NCBI GenBank assembly: GCA_963924555.1
Contig: OZ004592.1
Location: 2,294,001-2,358,000, forward strand
Direction of reading: 5' to 3'
Source: Crambe crambe
Taxonomy: Eukaryota; Porifera; Demospongiae; Poecilosclerida; Crambeidae
Length of the DNA stretch: 64,000 nucleotides
Under the pieces are notes generated by a model. It made no database searches. It was not told the DNA's origin and saw nothing but the letters and a program-made list of their open reading frames with translations. Position numbers and translations under genes: made by a program. How positions within the stretch are numbered: position 1 is the first letter of the stretch; each line of letters opens with the position of its first letter. Below are positions 33,514 through 63,562 of the stretch, one piece after another.

Positions 33514-34363
33514 GGTCAATCAAGTCTGCAAGGTTTCCACAAGGTGAAAACCAGATTCAGTGTGTATGAGGTCAACTGGTAGTCTCTGTCCCAGCCCCCT
33601 AGCTCACAGCACTGGATGTATTGCATCACCAGCACGCGAGGAAGGGGTCTGGTGGTCGGGCTGCAGCAGTCACGGAACTGAGGAATGTTTGGAATTTTAC
33701 TTAAATTCAATAATTACGCGCATGCGTGTTCATTTTGCCGCGGGGAAAAAGTTATTGCATGCAGCAATGAGGCAGCTTTCTTGCAGGGTCTGTGGGAAAG
33801 AGCTCACTGATCACAGAGAGCGCAGGGTTCTCCACAGTAGTGCTAACAAGGAAGTGCTACCTGTTCTAGAGAAGTATATCTCCCAGGGAAGGATAAACCC
33901 TGCAATGATCTCTCCAATAGCTAATGGTGGACCCTGGATCTGCAAACATCCATGCTATAAAGAGTTAAAGCGAGTTCAAGAGATTCAAAATGAACTGCAG
34001 ACACTGGACATCAAATTGAGGGGCAAGATTGGTTCAACATATGGTGTTGAGAGTATTTCCATTACATTCAGAGTTGAACAGACATACTTTATTGCTTCAT
34101 CCACAGCAGCTTGCTTATCATCTGGCCTCTTCTCCATTACATATTATCAAGTTTCACCTACCACACCCCTTTTCGCGCGAAAGTTAATGTGTGGTAAAAT
34201 GGAAATCTAATCATTGGGTGCGCCTGAATTCCGGCGCAGTTCCGTGACCGCTGCAGCCCGACCACCAGACCCCTTCCTCGCGTGCTGGTGATGCAATACA
34301 TCCAGTGCTGTGAGCTAGGGGGCTGGGACAGAGACTAGTCAACTGGTGCAGACTTGATTGACC
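33514..34363. mobile_element. Inverted-repeat-bounded element carrying a small Cys-rich ORF
   Basis: The left arm (33514–33682) and right arm (34236–34363) are reverse complements of each other at high identity, from GGTCAATCAAGTCTGCA at the outer ends to GGGCTGCAGC and CACGGAACTG at the inner ends. The left arm has an extra block of about 44 bases near 33531–33574. The arms enclose about 550 bases containing the ORF at 33767–34210. The layout is that of a TIR transposon or an inverted duplication around a gene. No transposase is present. Confidence 0.6.
33767..34210 (+). CDS. Small protein with ZAD-like Cys4 N-terminus
   Basis: A 147-codon frame that continues a longer open frame upstream; I choose the ATG at 33767 because MRQLSCRVCGKEL follows directly. 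Two cysteine pairs (CRVCG near residue 6 and CKHPC near residue 65) flank a charged helix-rich segment, and a coiled-like KELKRVQEIQNELQTLD follows. This spacing resembles the ZAD-type or similar Cys4 zinc-binding domains found at the N-terminus of transcription factors and transposon proteins; the identification is tentative. The last 50 residues lack similarity to any domain I know and may be read-through of an exon end. The frame sits between the inverted arms at 33514–34363. Confidence 0.5.
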   Translation: MRQLSCRVCGKELTDHRERRVLHSSANKEVLPVLEKYISQGRINPAMISPIANGGPWICKHPCYKELKRVQEIQNELQTLDIKLRGKIGSTYGVESISITFRVEQTYFIASSTAACLSSGLFSITYYQVSPTTPLFARKLMCGKMEI

Positions 34364-34457
34364 GTCTGCATTTCTCATTATAAATCATTACGTAATAATA
34401 GCGCTGCGCGCCAAATATGACCTTCGACCTTTCAAACTTTCAAAAAAAAAAATTAAA

Positions 34458-36329
34458 ATGGCCGATTCTATTGTAGAACTTCTTGTCGATACTGATGTAA
34501 TGGAGAAGTCAGAGGAGGTAACAGTTGTGGATACGTCTTCTCCGGAGAACCAGCCCAAAATCGAGAATATTTCATCCGAATCACCAGCAGGGGAAACTCT
34601 ACTTTCATCTATAGATGGTGAGAATGCATGCCCAGCACTAGCAGTAGTAACATCTGAAATTAAAGAAGTTACCCAAGAAGATAACATCCAACAACCACCT
34701 CCCAAGCCTGCTACACGGATAAAGAGGAGTTTCACCACTCAGTTCAAATTGGATTGCGTGGAGCATGCTGAGAGAACAAAGAACAAGACTGAGACGGCCA
34801 GGGTTTTCAATGTCAATCGACGAAGAGTCCAAGAATGGTGCATGCAGAAAGAGAAGCTACTAGCCATCCCAAAGCAACAAAAGAGATTAAGTGGGGGCGG
34901 GAGGAGACAGGCTACTTTAGATGTACCATCTGATGCACAGAAAGCAAGCGACTCAATCAGGAATGAAATTTTTGAGGGAGTAAGTAATCCTGCACTCCTA
35001 GCAATGGCTAGAACTGCTTTGAAATTGGAGACTCCCCCAGAGAGTGAGTTCAGTAAAGCAAAGGCTCTTCTTGAAGCAACTCATATCCATCCTGTCCCGA
35101 ATATAACACTAACAGATGCTTCCATCATAGATACTATCGTACGAAACTTATCAGCAGACCCTGTCGTACGAAACTTATCAGCGGACCCTTCAGTGCTTCT
35201 ATCTGCCAGTGTATTAAAGGCAATCCAAGACTTAACTTCTGAAGCCTCTTCTCAGGAAACTAAAACGTCTGCAATTCACGATACTTCTATTGAGGCGCTC
35301 ATGCAAAAGGGTACGGATAAGGCACTAGGAGAAACCCCCATGGATGTATCCATGGGTGATGGTGCATCTATTGACTCCAGTCAAGCGACTCAGACTACTA
35401 GTGGTTTAGAAGGTATTATTCCTGATGATAGGGCCGTATCTTCCCAGCAAGATGCTATAATTCAAGAATCTAATCTAGGTACTGAGTCACTGAACACCAT
35501 GAGTGTTGAAGGGACTCCTGTTGGTGTTGCTGTAGAGAACATAAAGTCCACGTTGGGTACAGCCGTTCAAGGAACAGATGGGACATCTGTGCAAGATCCT
35601 TCTGTAGTACAAGGAAACCCCCTGGATGTCACAGTTCAAGCAGCTATGTTGGATATCTTGATGCAAATAGCATCGTCGGCATCGTCTATGCAATCGTCAT
35701 TGGGAGGATCTAGTCAGTCTGAATCAATGGAGACTTCTTTGAGTGTTACCACGGATGAACCACCATCAATCACAGTTCCTGCCCATACTAATGATAACGT
35801 AGTAACTGTCATGACTGATAAGATGCCACTCTCTTCACCCATTGAAGTTTCAACCACTCCACGTTCTAAAGTGAAGAAAGTGTACAGTGTCGAGTTTAAG
35901 CTGGAGTGTGTGGCACATGCTGAATCGACCAGCAAGTGTGCTGCTGCCCGGCAATTTAACGTGGATCGCAGAAGGGTGCAAGATTGGTGTTCCCAGAAGG
36001 AAAAGCTCAAGGAGCTTCTCAGTAACCAAAAGAAACAAGCCCAAGGAGGAGGGAGAAGACCAATAGACATCGATGTCGAGAAGCAGCTGGCCACTTGGAT
36101 TAAACAACAGCAAGAAGTGGGAGAGCGCTTGAATAGGAAGATGGTTGGGGACAAAGCCGTCCAACTCTATCAGGAGAAAGGGAGCCCTGGGTTCAGTGCT
36201 AGCAGTGGATGGGTGGCCAAATTCATGATCAGGAATGGAATCAGCTTAGTATCTTCTACCGTCTCTTCTACTCCTGTCATGGAAACGGTGGATGTTGTTT
36301 CGGAAAACAGTACTCCGTCCACACCGTAG
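34458..36329 (+). CDS. Double Brinker-type DNA-binding domain plus CENPB-type HTH protein
   Basis: A single-exon 623-residue protein. Residues about 85–137 (KRSFTTQFKLDCVEHAER, RVFNVNRRRVQEWCMQKEK) and about 471–520 (YSVEFKLECVAHAES, RQFNVDRRRVQDWCSQKEK) are two copies of a Brinker/pogo-like helix-turn-helix, each followed by a GGGRR basic hook. Residues about 538–597 form a CENPB-type HTH (WIKQQQEVGERLNRKMVGDK, SASSGWVAKFMIRNG). The 330-residue middle is Ser/Thr-rich and acidic, with an internal repeat of VVRNLSADP. No DDE endonuclease follows. The family arises from pogo/Tigger-type transposases, so this looks domesticated: a nuclear DNA-binding regulator (inference). The start ATG is in good context at the first in-frame position. 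Confidence 0.8.
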   Translation: MADSIVELLVDTDVMEKSEEVTVVDTSSPENQPKIENISSESPAGETLLSSIDGENACPALAVVTSEIKEVTQEDNIQQPPPKPATRIKRSFTTQFKLDCVEHAERTKNKTETARVFNVNRRRVQEWCMQKEKLLAIPKQQKRLSGGGRRQATLDVPSDAQKASDSIRNEIFEGVSNPALLAMARTALKLETPPESEFSKAKALLEATHIHPVPNITLTDASIIDTIVRNLSADPVVRNLSADPSVLLSASVLKAIQDLTSEASSQETKTSAIHDTSIEALMQKGTDKALGETPMDVSMGDGASIDSSQATQTTSGLEGIIPDDRAVSSQQDAIIQESNLGTESLNTMSVEGTPVGVAVENIKSTLGTAVQGTDGTSVQDPSVVQGNPLDVTVQAAMLDILMQIASSASSMQSSLGGSSQSESMETSLSVTTDEPPSITVPAHTNDNVVTVMTDKMPLSSPIEVSTTPRSKVKKVYSVEFKLECVAHAESTSKCAAARQFNVDRRRVQDWCSQKEKLKELLSNQKKQAQGGGRRPIDIDVEKQLATWIKQQQEVGERLNRKMVGDKAVQLYQEKGSPGFSASSGWVAKFMIRNGISLVSSTVSSTPVMETVDVVSENSTPSTP

Positions 36330-36586
36330 CCATCACTAATAATTCCAAGTGAATTTTCTCCTACACAACGTACTGTCATAGTTTTGTAATGAGACTTTGT
36401 TATTATAAACATAATATTGTTATCTACGTGCCAATGCAAGTATACCATTGTAAGTATTTTCTCTATAATTATTTACTTTGAGAGACATTCAGCAGCGGAT
36501 TTTTTATATGACTTATAATTAGTTTTAGAAGCCTAAAAGAGCAACAACAACAACAGGTCTGTGATCAGTGCACTATGCTACAAAGT
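36330..36586. other. Convergent 3' ends, Brinker-like gene / tektin-2
   Basis: A 257-base AT-rich spacer between the two stop codons; no exon is visible. Confidence 0.5.
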
Positions 36587-37418
36587 CTATGGTTGAGCTT
36601 TTACATCCTTGGGATGCTCTGAGAGCTTTTTTCGTACTTCCATGCACTGGTTATCCAGATCCAGTGAGTTGTTCTTGATTGCCAGGTCTTGCATCACACG
36701 TTCTAAAGTACGCTCCAGAGTGCCTAGAGTGAGTCTGTATACATGTAGGGGGGACAAATAAATAAGAACAATACTTCAAAAAGGAAATACTTTTTTTTTT
36801 ATTCTCCATTGAAACTGTGGCTACTAAACTTGACTCTCTAGATACAGTGTTAAATGTAGAACTTCAATAACCACTTACTGTGAGGTTTCAAGATCTGACT
36901 TCAAGAGTTGTGTGGATTCAGCTATCTTTGCCACCTCTTCCACCATGTCGTACTGAGGTTTGTCCCTGCAGAGTTCAAAATTGGGACGATATGTTCGATT
37001 CTCCAGTCTTGTATGGACCACCATCATTGGAGGGAGTTTATTGGCCAATGCAATCTCAAGATCTTCAACTGCCTTCTTCATATCAGCTATTTCTTCTTCA
37101 GTCTAGGAAGATAAAAAAAAGCCTACATGCATGCATGCATTAAAAAAATGCAAATCATCTTGCTGCTGCTGCTGAGCAGTCACATGCACCTGGTTAAGCC
37201 AGGATGCCTGTGCACTAAGCAGGCACTATGAGCCAGTGCTGGCAACCTCCTGGAGCCCAGGCTAGGAACTCGCAGGAGGACTGACTATCTCTTCTCAGCA
37301 AGTGGTGTGGGCACCCGAAGTCCCACTTGGACCACAACTGATATTGGGCATACATATATGCATACATACACACATACATACATACATACATACATACATA
37401 CATACATACATACATACA

Positions 37419-37449
<31 letters not shown>

Positions 37450-38853
37450 CCCTCATGACTTGTATTTAGACCAAGCACACATACATACATACATACATTT
37501 TTCTTCTGCCACTCGAGTTCATTCCTTGCTTGTTCGACTTCATGGATTCTCTTGCGAAAAGCATAGTTTGTTGCCATCCACTGGGCCTCTAGGTCAGTGA
37601 CAATCAGGTAAATAGTTTCATTGATCCTCTCTCTCAGTAGCACAGAGGACTGTATCTGTGCTTCAGCTTTGGCAGTATTATCGGCAGAGAAGGCCATCCA
37701 TTTTTCTGGTGTCACAATGCTAAGTAAGATAATCAGAAAATCGATCAAATAGACCCTAGGCTGATATGAAGCCAGTATAATATATCAGATTTCAGACAAG
37801 TGGCTGATTAATTCTCAGTGGTTTGTTGCAACCATAGCTTACGGCTATAAGTGTGTGCTGACATAGAAACATGCATGGTGCTTGGGAAGTGCTAATGGGG
37901 TTATTAATGGTTAATGATGTCATTTGTAAGCTAATGTGCATCCCAGTCCTGTAAGCCAACATTTTATTTACCCATTCTTGATGCGAGTCGGATCCAGCTG
38001 CATTGAAATGGTCTTGGCAGAGTTACTCAAGTCAACACAACCCGTATCAATGTTTTTTGCTGTGTGCTTATCTGTGAGGTCATCATGGACTTTCTTATGG
38101 CAGTCCTGCAGTGCACACAGCTGGTTGAAGGCATCCTGTATCTTCAATTGCAGCAGATTTTGGATTTTCTCAATGACATCAAGTTCCTAGATAAGATAAA
38201 AATATCTTTGACAATCACATGTTACAAGAGTTGATGCAACCCTCCCCCCTCCCCCCCACCCCTTCTTCAGATTATACAGATAAATCAGCATCTCTTCAAA
38301 CTGTGCGAACCTTAAGGAGTTCCTCCTCCACTTCATCTTTTACAACATCTATGGCTATCCTGTGTTCTCGAAGTGATAGACAGTTGAGGACAACTTCCAG
38401 TGGAACGTTCTTTAAATCCAGAGCCCTCTCTGCACGATTTTTATGCTCAGTCAACTGCAATTTATAAGTTTTTTCTTTTTGTGATTGAAGTGTGAAGGTG
38501 ATGATCTTAGCCAATGTTGAACTAATAGCTACTAATACCTACTTTGGATATTTCCACCTCTAGATTCTTCAGGGTTTGATTAAGTGTCTGATTCCACTCA
38601 TCAATGTCTTCCACTCTTAGAGTAAGTTCAGAGTCAGTGTCATGTTGTGTCCAGCGAGTTTTATTCTCTGAAAAATTTAACATAAAGCTATACATAATAG
38701 GTTTACATTGTGCTTACCAGTTTCATTTCTGAGTGTATGTGCTAGTTGCCTGACATCATGAGATGTTTTCCTCTGCCTATCAGCAGTAGTGGAGACTAGC
38801 AAATTAGCTCTTTGCCAGTCATCTGGCGTAAATTTCGGGTAAAAATGAGCCAT
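36587..38853 (-). CDS. TEKT2: Tektin-2
   Basis: Seven phase-consistent exons: 38718–38853, 38543–38667, 38311–38454, 37972–38186, 37497–37719, 36879–37102, 36587–36734, giving 404 residues (vertebrate tektin-2 about 430). The tektin signature RPNFELCRD is in exon 6. The type-2 assignment rests on LSLREHRIAIDVVKDEVEEE in exon 3, AFRKRIHEVEQARNELEWQK in exon 5 and the N-terminus MAHFYPKFTPDDWQRANLL. The protein is almost entirely alpha-helical coiled coil. Tektins form filaments inside axonemal doublet microtubules, so a ciliary role is expected, for example in flagellated collar, sperm or larval cells. Intron 5 begins directly with a TATG microsatellite that supplies the GTATGT donor. The gene is head-to-head with TPR. 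Confidence 0.93.
37361..37499. repeat. (CATA)n microsatellite in tektin-2 intron 5
   Basis: A long CATA tract (37361–37448) and a shorter one (37481–37499). The shorter tract touches the exon 5 boundary and forms the splice donor. Confidence 0.95.
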
Positions 38854-39015
38854 ACAAAGGCAGGTAATGCTTCAACTGAAATGCTACCTCAGCACGTGAA
38901 GCATTATTTTTTTCATACCCTGTTGCTATAGAAACCTAGCTAAGCGCGCGCAATCGCGCGAGAATAATTGCGCGCGCATGTGCATAGTATGACGTCACAG
39001 CTTTGCTACAAAAAG
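38854..39015. promoter_or_regulatory. Probable bidirectional promoter, tektin-2 / TPR
   Basis: Only 162 bases separate the divergent start codons. The interval contains self-complementary CGCGCG-rich words (AAGCGCGCGCAATCGCGCG near 38942 and TTGCGCGCGCAT near 38968) and a TGACGTCA-type CRE-like site at 38989–38997. An alternative upstream in-frame ATG for TPR exists at 38968. Confidence 0.6.
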
Positions 39016-57865
<18,850 letters not shown>

Positions 57866-58117
57866 GAACACTCACCAACTCACTCCCTGTAATAACGACG
57901 CTAGCTTTGTACTTGAGAGACAGATACTATAGTACTGCTAAGCTGGAAGCCTATATAACTGTATATGAAGTACTTCTTTCTTTGAAATGACAGTAACCGA
58001 GCTATCTATTCACCAAATGCAGTCACAATCATTTTGTTAACATTGACACTAATTTTGCTTTCTTTCTTCTCTTCTTCTTGAAAATTTAATGAATTTCTGT
58101 TAAAATTGAACTGTGTG
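57866..58117. other. Convergent 3' ends, TPR / DOK-like gene 1
   Basis: A 252-base AT-rich spacer; no exon is seen. Confidence 0.5.
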
Positions 58118-59717
58118 CTATACTAGAGTATTTAGGGTTGATGGTTTTGGAGTTGGGACAAGAGTGTGGTAGTAATGATATTGTTTTGGTGGGTCTTCAA
58201 GTCTTGGGGGGAGAGGGGGAGGAGAAGGACTTGTGTGCTGGTCCTCGCTCCTAGTGGAACAAGCAGACGAGGGGGGTGAGGGTACCAGCTGCTGTGGGAG
58301 GGGAAGGGGTGAGGGTTCTAGCCGCTGTGGTGTGGGAGGGGGCAATAGTCCTGGGAGAACTTGCTGGTGCAACAGGAACCTATGCATGTGGACAAGAAGA
58401 ATGCATGATTTGCTACTAAACTGTGAGCTGTTATTGTGTGTGTCCCGACTGTAGCTATGTTCTAAACAAAGCCATTCTCTGTATTGTAGGGAAAAAATGA
58501 CATCCCTCCATTTGCATATAAAAGATGTGCACTTCCAATATCATTATCTTACTCAAATAAGATGTCTTTCATCCAAGCAGCTGTTTCTTCATTGTTTCCG
58601 CAATACATCCACAGCAGGCCAGGTCCACCTTTGCACCTACGACCAAACTCAACATACACAAACACTCTCATTTTGCCCACCAATCGAATCATGTTGTGAG
58701 TACATGTGATGACAGGGTTATGGCAATCTTCAGGGCTGTACAACTCTATCTCTCCTTTGTGTGCTGGATCTGTGACCGTCCTTCGCAGTGCTAGTATGTT
58801 GAGGCCAGTGATGTGACAGCGTGAACCCACTTCCTCGGGCAGAATGTAAACTGACCAGACGAAATCTGTGAAAGCATGCATGGTTTTTATATATACATTG
58901 TCTGAATAATATTATACATAGCATGGACCATAGCAATTCACTCTTTGAAAACCCACTCAGACTTGTTTGCGTGGTGAGGCTACAATAACTACCTGATACT
59001 ATAAAAATTAATGTATGTATGTATGTATGTATGTATGATACCTGCTTTATAGAGTGAAGCATCCAAGTCTTTGTTGTGTAGAATTGGGTCACATTTGGGC
59101 TCCTCTGGTATTCTTGAATAAGGGAAGTGTGATAGAAACTGGAGTAGGTTGATCCACGTCTGACACTCTTCCCCATCCTCTTTCTCAAACTCGTAGAGAG
59201 TCCCTTCACTTGTGGTGATGGAGAAGGAACAGTAAGCAGCTTTATGTCCAGGCTGTTCTCCTTGTGACAGACTTTGTGGTGGTGTCATAGAGATCTTGGC
59301 ATTCTCAAGAATGACAATGAAGTTGGGGATGTGAAATGTTTGCAATGGGTGGTGGTCTTTGAAAATGTGGAGTTGTGCTGGAATTGCAGTGTTGTCCTTG
59401 TGGGCTGTGATACCATAGAAAGCAACTACCACTTGCTTTTGATACTATAATAATTATATATAAAATAAAGAGTAAGTTTGTGTCTATCCATGGCTGTAAT
59501 GCTCCTTAACATGTACAGTATGTGAGTATTATGCCTATAGCTATATCTAGTACTACTTAGCCATAGCTATCACTGTGATACACACACATTGTGACTACCC
59601 ACTGGCTACATGTAGCTATATGCTATATACCTTTCTGGATTCAGCCTTCTTCACATGAAATCTTGAGTAGTAGATACATTGGCTTTCACATTTAGTATGA
59701 CTTGCAGTAGCTGTCAT
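58118..59717 (-). CDS. DOK-like adaptor 1 (PH + PTB domains)
   Basis: Four phase-consistent exons (59631–59717, 59042–59444, 58553–58865, 58118–58379) give 354 residues. Exons 1–2 form a PH domain (YSRFHVKKAES, VVVAFYGITAHKD, SFSITTSEGTLYEFEKED, TWINLLQFLSHFPY). Exon 3 is an IRS/DOK-type PTB domain (FVWSVYILPEEVGSRC, VFVYVEFGRRCKGGPGLLWM). Exon 4 is proline-rich (PSPPPLPPR, a class of SH3 ligand) and has C-terminal tyrosines (YHYYHTL). DOK proteins bind phosphotyrosine on receptors and pass signals through their own phosphotyrosines at the membrane. If the donor at 58552 is skipped, the protein stops two bases later, after the PTB domain. A near-identical architecture is found in the next gene, so the pair arose by tandem duplication. 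Confidence 0.85.
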
Positions 59718-60932
59718 GATGGCGAGGCATTAGTGGCTACATGTATATACAGTGGCTGTGTATGTATAGTCCTTTAGTCCTTGAGTAGTAGTGTTGACAA
59801 TGGCCCATAGAGTGTCGACACACACTTGGAGTGCATACATGGATATTTGTTATTTTAGATATGTGCACATGCTGATTCAGAAGTAAAGCAAATAAAGGGA
59901 TGCTAATTGCATGGTACAGCTGAAATGGGGCTAGATACATGTAGAAGCACTCACAACGGAAGCCGATAATGATATAGACAATCCGATAATTACAGTTGTG
60001 GATGGGGCATGGCTAGTGCATTTCAGGCATACCTTCCTGAAATGAAGCTACATGGTTTTATACAGTGCACAATAATAGCTAGTCCCTAAAGAAGTCATCT
60101 TAGCTACTATCTTTCTGATCAGGTGCAGTACATATTGTATATTGTACATAGTCAGGTTTCCTCCTTCTCTGGAAGGATTTCATCTCATCCTGTATACAAG
60201 TCATAAAAATGAATATACACATTTCACTAGGGCTACAACCCAACTCCCTCATGATGCAACCTCTAGGAGTATGATTTCAAGGTGGTTTCTAGGAATCTCT
60301 ATAACTGGCATGGAGGTAACTTGACGGTCATGATGCTAAGTGATGCAGGAATCTAAACATTACAGTGTTTTCTTTAATGAGGAATCAAACGTTTGCATTA
60401 TTCTATTATTACTGCATATTGCATGCATTGCACGTTAGCTTACCTAAGGAAACATTCTCAGAGTGACTTGTGAATATTATACAAGTCATGACTGCCTAGC
60501 TTCCATCATGTTCAAACGTACAGAACCCTAAAATGCTACAGTCAAGACAGAAATAATCAATTTGGAGCCTCCGAGGAAGGGGTGTGCTATTAGTGTGTGT
60601 GTAGACTCAAGTCTAAGAACTCAAAGGAAACTGGAAGTCTATACAGATCTCACATTCGAGAAGACTCACGAGGAAATATTCCCCGAATAGCTAAGTAGCT
60701 ATCACTACTGTAGCATGCACTCAATCCTTTCCATATAGGGATGGAGTGTGCAAACAGTAGTGGAGTGCCAAAGTCATACAAAATACAGCCACAAAGTTAC
60801 CACAAAAGTAGGTAATAGTGCCACATAATTAGCTAATGTCATAAAAAAATATCTATGAGTTTGTGATGCAGAAGTTTATCATGTTTGTGTTCTATAGGAA
60901 GCGTGTTGTAGTGATGATGATTCTCTCTCCAT
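59718..60932. other. Intergenic between the two DOK-like genes
   Basis: No exon is supported. This 1.2 kb should contain the promoter of gene 1 and the 3' UTR of gene 2. It is AT-rich with a few AGCTA-type words. Confidence 0.5.
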
Positions 60933-62854
60933 TCAGGAAGATGCTTCCAATATGTTGTAGTGATGATGTTTGTCGTCATGTTCTGGTATGGTGGGGGTTT
61001 GTGGGTAGGGGGTCGTTGGATAGGAGGCAGTCTTTCGCATGGGTGGAAGAGGAGGGGGGACTTCTGTGTGATCATCAGGAGAGCCAGTGGGGGTCATAGG
61101 TGTTGGAGGAGTCTCTGGCGGAGATGGAGTTTCCTGTGAGTCTCTCTTGACTTCTTCAAATAAAAACCTAGACAGCATATTAAATAATTTATTAGTTTGT
61201 GTCTCTGGTTTCCATATGCTATACTGTCTACCCAAGCATGACCATTGACAACTAATTCTATCAACAATACAAAAAGCCTTTGTATATGGATATAGCTAGA
61301 ATGCCTTGTAATTGATCTGTAGTTTTCAGTCAGAACCCAAAGTTATGATTTCAGCCTACACAAAATTGGTGTTTAATATGGCTGCACCTGTACAAATGGG
61401 TGCATTATCTGGCACTTCAGCTACCAGATCTCCCAAGATTATTACAATAGCTGTGATGAATAATGCAATACAAATGTGCATATGCAAGCACACTAGCAAT
61501 GATTGAGTGTATCCTTATATATGGACTTGTGACCTTTTTTCTGACAATTCTAAGTATCAGCATGATGTCATCACATGCATCATCAATACCTTCGCAAGAT
61601 GTTTCTGAACTCAAATATTTGTTTATCATCATTTCCAATGTACATCCACAGTAGTCCAGGTCCACCTGTGCACCTACGACCGATCTCTATGAACAGGAGT
61701 CGTCCCAGCTTCCCCGTGCGTCGTATCTTGTTGTGGTCCCAGGATACCACAGGATTGCAGGAATCCGTCATGTCGTAAATTTCTAGCTTTCCAGTGCGAG
61801 AACCTGAAATTCGACCTTGCAGGGCCAGCACATTGGAACCAATGATGCTGCAGCGTGACCCCACCTCCTCAGGCAGAATGTAGACTGACCAAACTGAGTC
61901 TATAATAAAATCATTGATATTTTGTTTATTGGGTGTGTGGTGCAGTGGTTTCAAACTTCAATAAATATTGCTTATGAAATAGTTTGCTATGTCTATAATC
62001 TTGTTCCCAGACCTTCTTCCCTGACTCTCAAGTAGTAGTCTTAACAATTACATTTTAAAATTTGCAGCTGAAATTCTCAAGGTGGAATCACAAACTATCT
62101 ATCCTGCCACCCAATCAGCCATTGCCACATCAGTACTGCTGGTGGCATCATTATTTCTAATTACTTACACACATTGTGCACACATTGCTATGAGCTTACT
62201 GTCTACTAACCTGCATGATAGAGATTGGGATCTAAGTCACTCCTGAATACTGGATTGCATTTAGGGACATCTGGCACAACAGAGAACGGAAACAGGACAA
62301 GAAACTCGAGCACTGTAACCCATACCAGGCGCTCCGACTCATTATCTGCCACGAATTCATAACATACTCCTTCATTGGTGATAACACAGAAAGGGTAGCC
62401 AATGCTTGATCTTGATTTTTTTGAACCCCTCCTGCCATTGCCCTGAGGTGGGTTTCCTACTACACTGATTTCAGCAGACTCGAGGGGAATGGTTATTTTA
62501 GGGCTACGGAAACTCTTCCTCTTCTTGGCAGACGGATCATAGTTTTCCTTGTAGACTTGCACCTGAGCTGAAATAGCTTGGAAACTGCTATCACCTGGAC
62601 TTGGTATGCCAGAAAGAGCAACTAGCATTTGTTTCTATGTGTGGGAATTGAAATCTTTATAAAAAATCTTCCAAGTTTTGCCTCAAATCTATTATAAAAT
62701 GTGTTATTTAGTTATAGTCAGCAAGTTCTTTAACTCTACCAACAGCTCATAGCTTATAATATAAAAATATGAATGCTCAACTCTATACCTTCTTTGATCC
62801 AGCAGCATCGTTGACCAGCAGCTTGGAATGGATCAAACGTCGACGGTTCAGCAT
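60933..62854 (-). CDS. DOK-like adaptor 2 (PH + PTB domains)
   Basis: Four exons (62789–62854, 62211–62634, 61590–61899, 60933–61167) with the same phases as DOK-like 1 give 344 residues. The PH domain is split the same way (HSKLLVNDAAGSKK, then QMLVALSGIP, PFCVITNEGVCYEFVADN, VWVTVLEFLVLFPF). The PTB exon contains SVWSVYILPEEVGSRCSI and LLFIEIGRRCTGGPGLLWMY. The last exon is Pro/Thr-rich (PPETPPTPMTP, PPPLPPMRK) and ends with KHHHYNILEASS. Both paralogues keep a tyrosine followed by x-x-Leu close to the C-terminus, a candidate phosphorylation site. The PTB exons are the most alike part, so the PH domains have diverged faster. Confidence 0.85.
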
Positions 62855-63562
62855 TTTGACTTGTAGCTACACCAAAAATAGATGCACAACTATTTTATTG
62901 TCAGCAGGCAACCTGCAATGTAGCTAGGTGATAAAATAATTCCAGCTAGTTATAAAATTTAAACATTATAGCTGCAGGCTATGGCTAACATCTTCAGCTA
63001 TGATGTAGCCAGCTTTCTTCATAACTATCAACTTACAGCGTTTGTAATTTTTTTTTCCTTATTTCTTTCCCACACTGGTTGTACACTCGTTTTGCTATAG
63101 CCTATAGACTCAGTCACTCTCTACGCAGCTGCTCACCAGTGAAATTAAATAGTGCAAGCTATTACTTAATTACCTAATTGTATAAGTGCAGCCCACAAAC
63201 TATATAAATGCAATAGCTTTTGCAATACCTTCCTGCTGTGGTTGTCTCGTGTGGTCAATTCTAAAAATAATGCGAACACTCATTTTTCGCGAACCGAGAG
63301 AGTATAAATGCACACTTATGCAATGGCTTTTGCAATACCTTCCTCCTGTGGTTATGAACATTCAATTTGAAAGAGAGAGTGGGAGGGAGGGAGAGAGAGA
63401 GGGAGGGAGGGGGAGAGAGAGGGAGAGAGACTTTCATTCACAGACTTTCCCTCCCACACAGGCTATAGAAGAGAACACTATTGTAGTGATGATATTGCAC
63501 CAAAGAGAAAGAAAAAAGGATTCAGCATTAATTTTGTTAACATGAACTAGTTACAATGATGA
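62855..63562. other. Intergenic with a local direct repeat
   Basis: No exon. Positions about 63205–63245 and 63312–63352 are a near-identical direct repeat (CTTTTGCAATACCTTCCT core) about 107 bases apart. A GA/GGGA purine-rich tract lies at 63370–63432. Confidence 0.6.
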
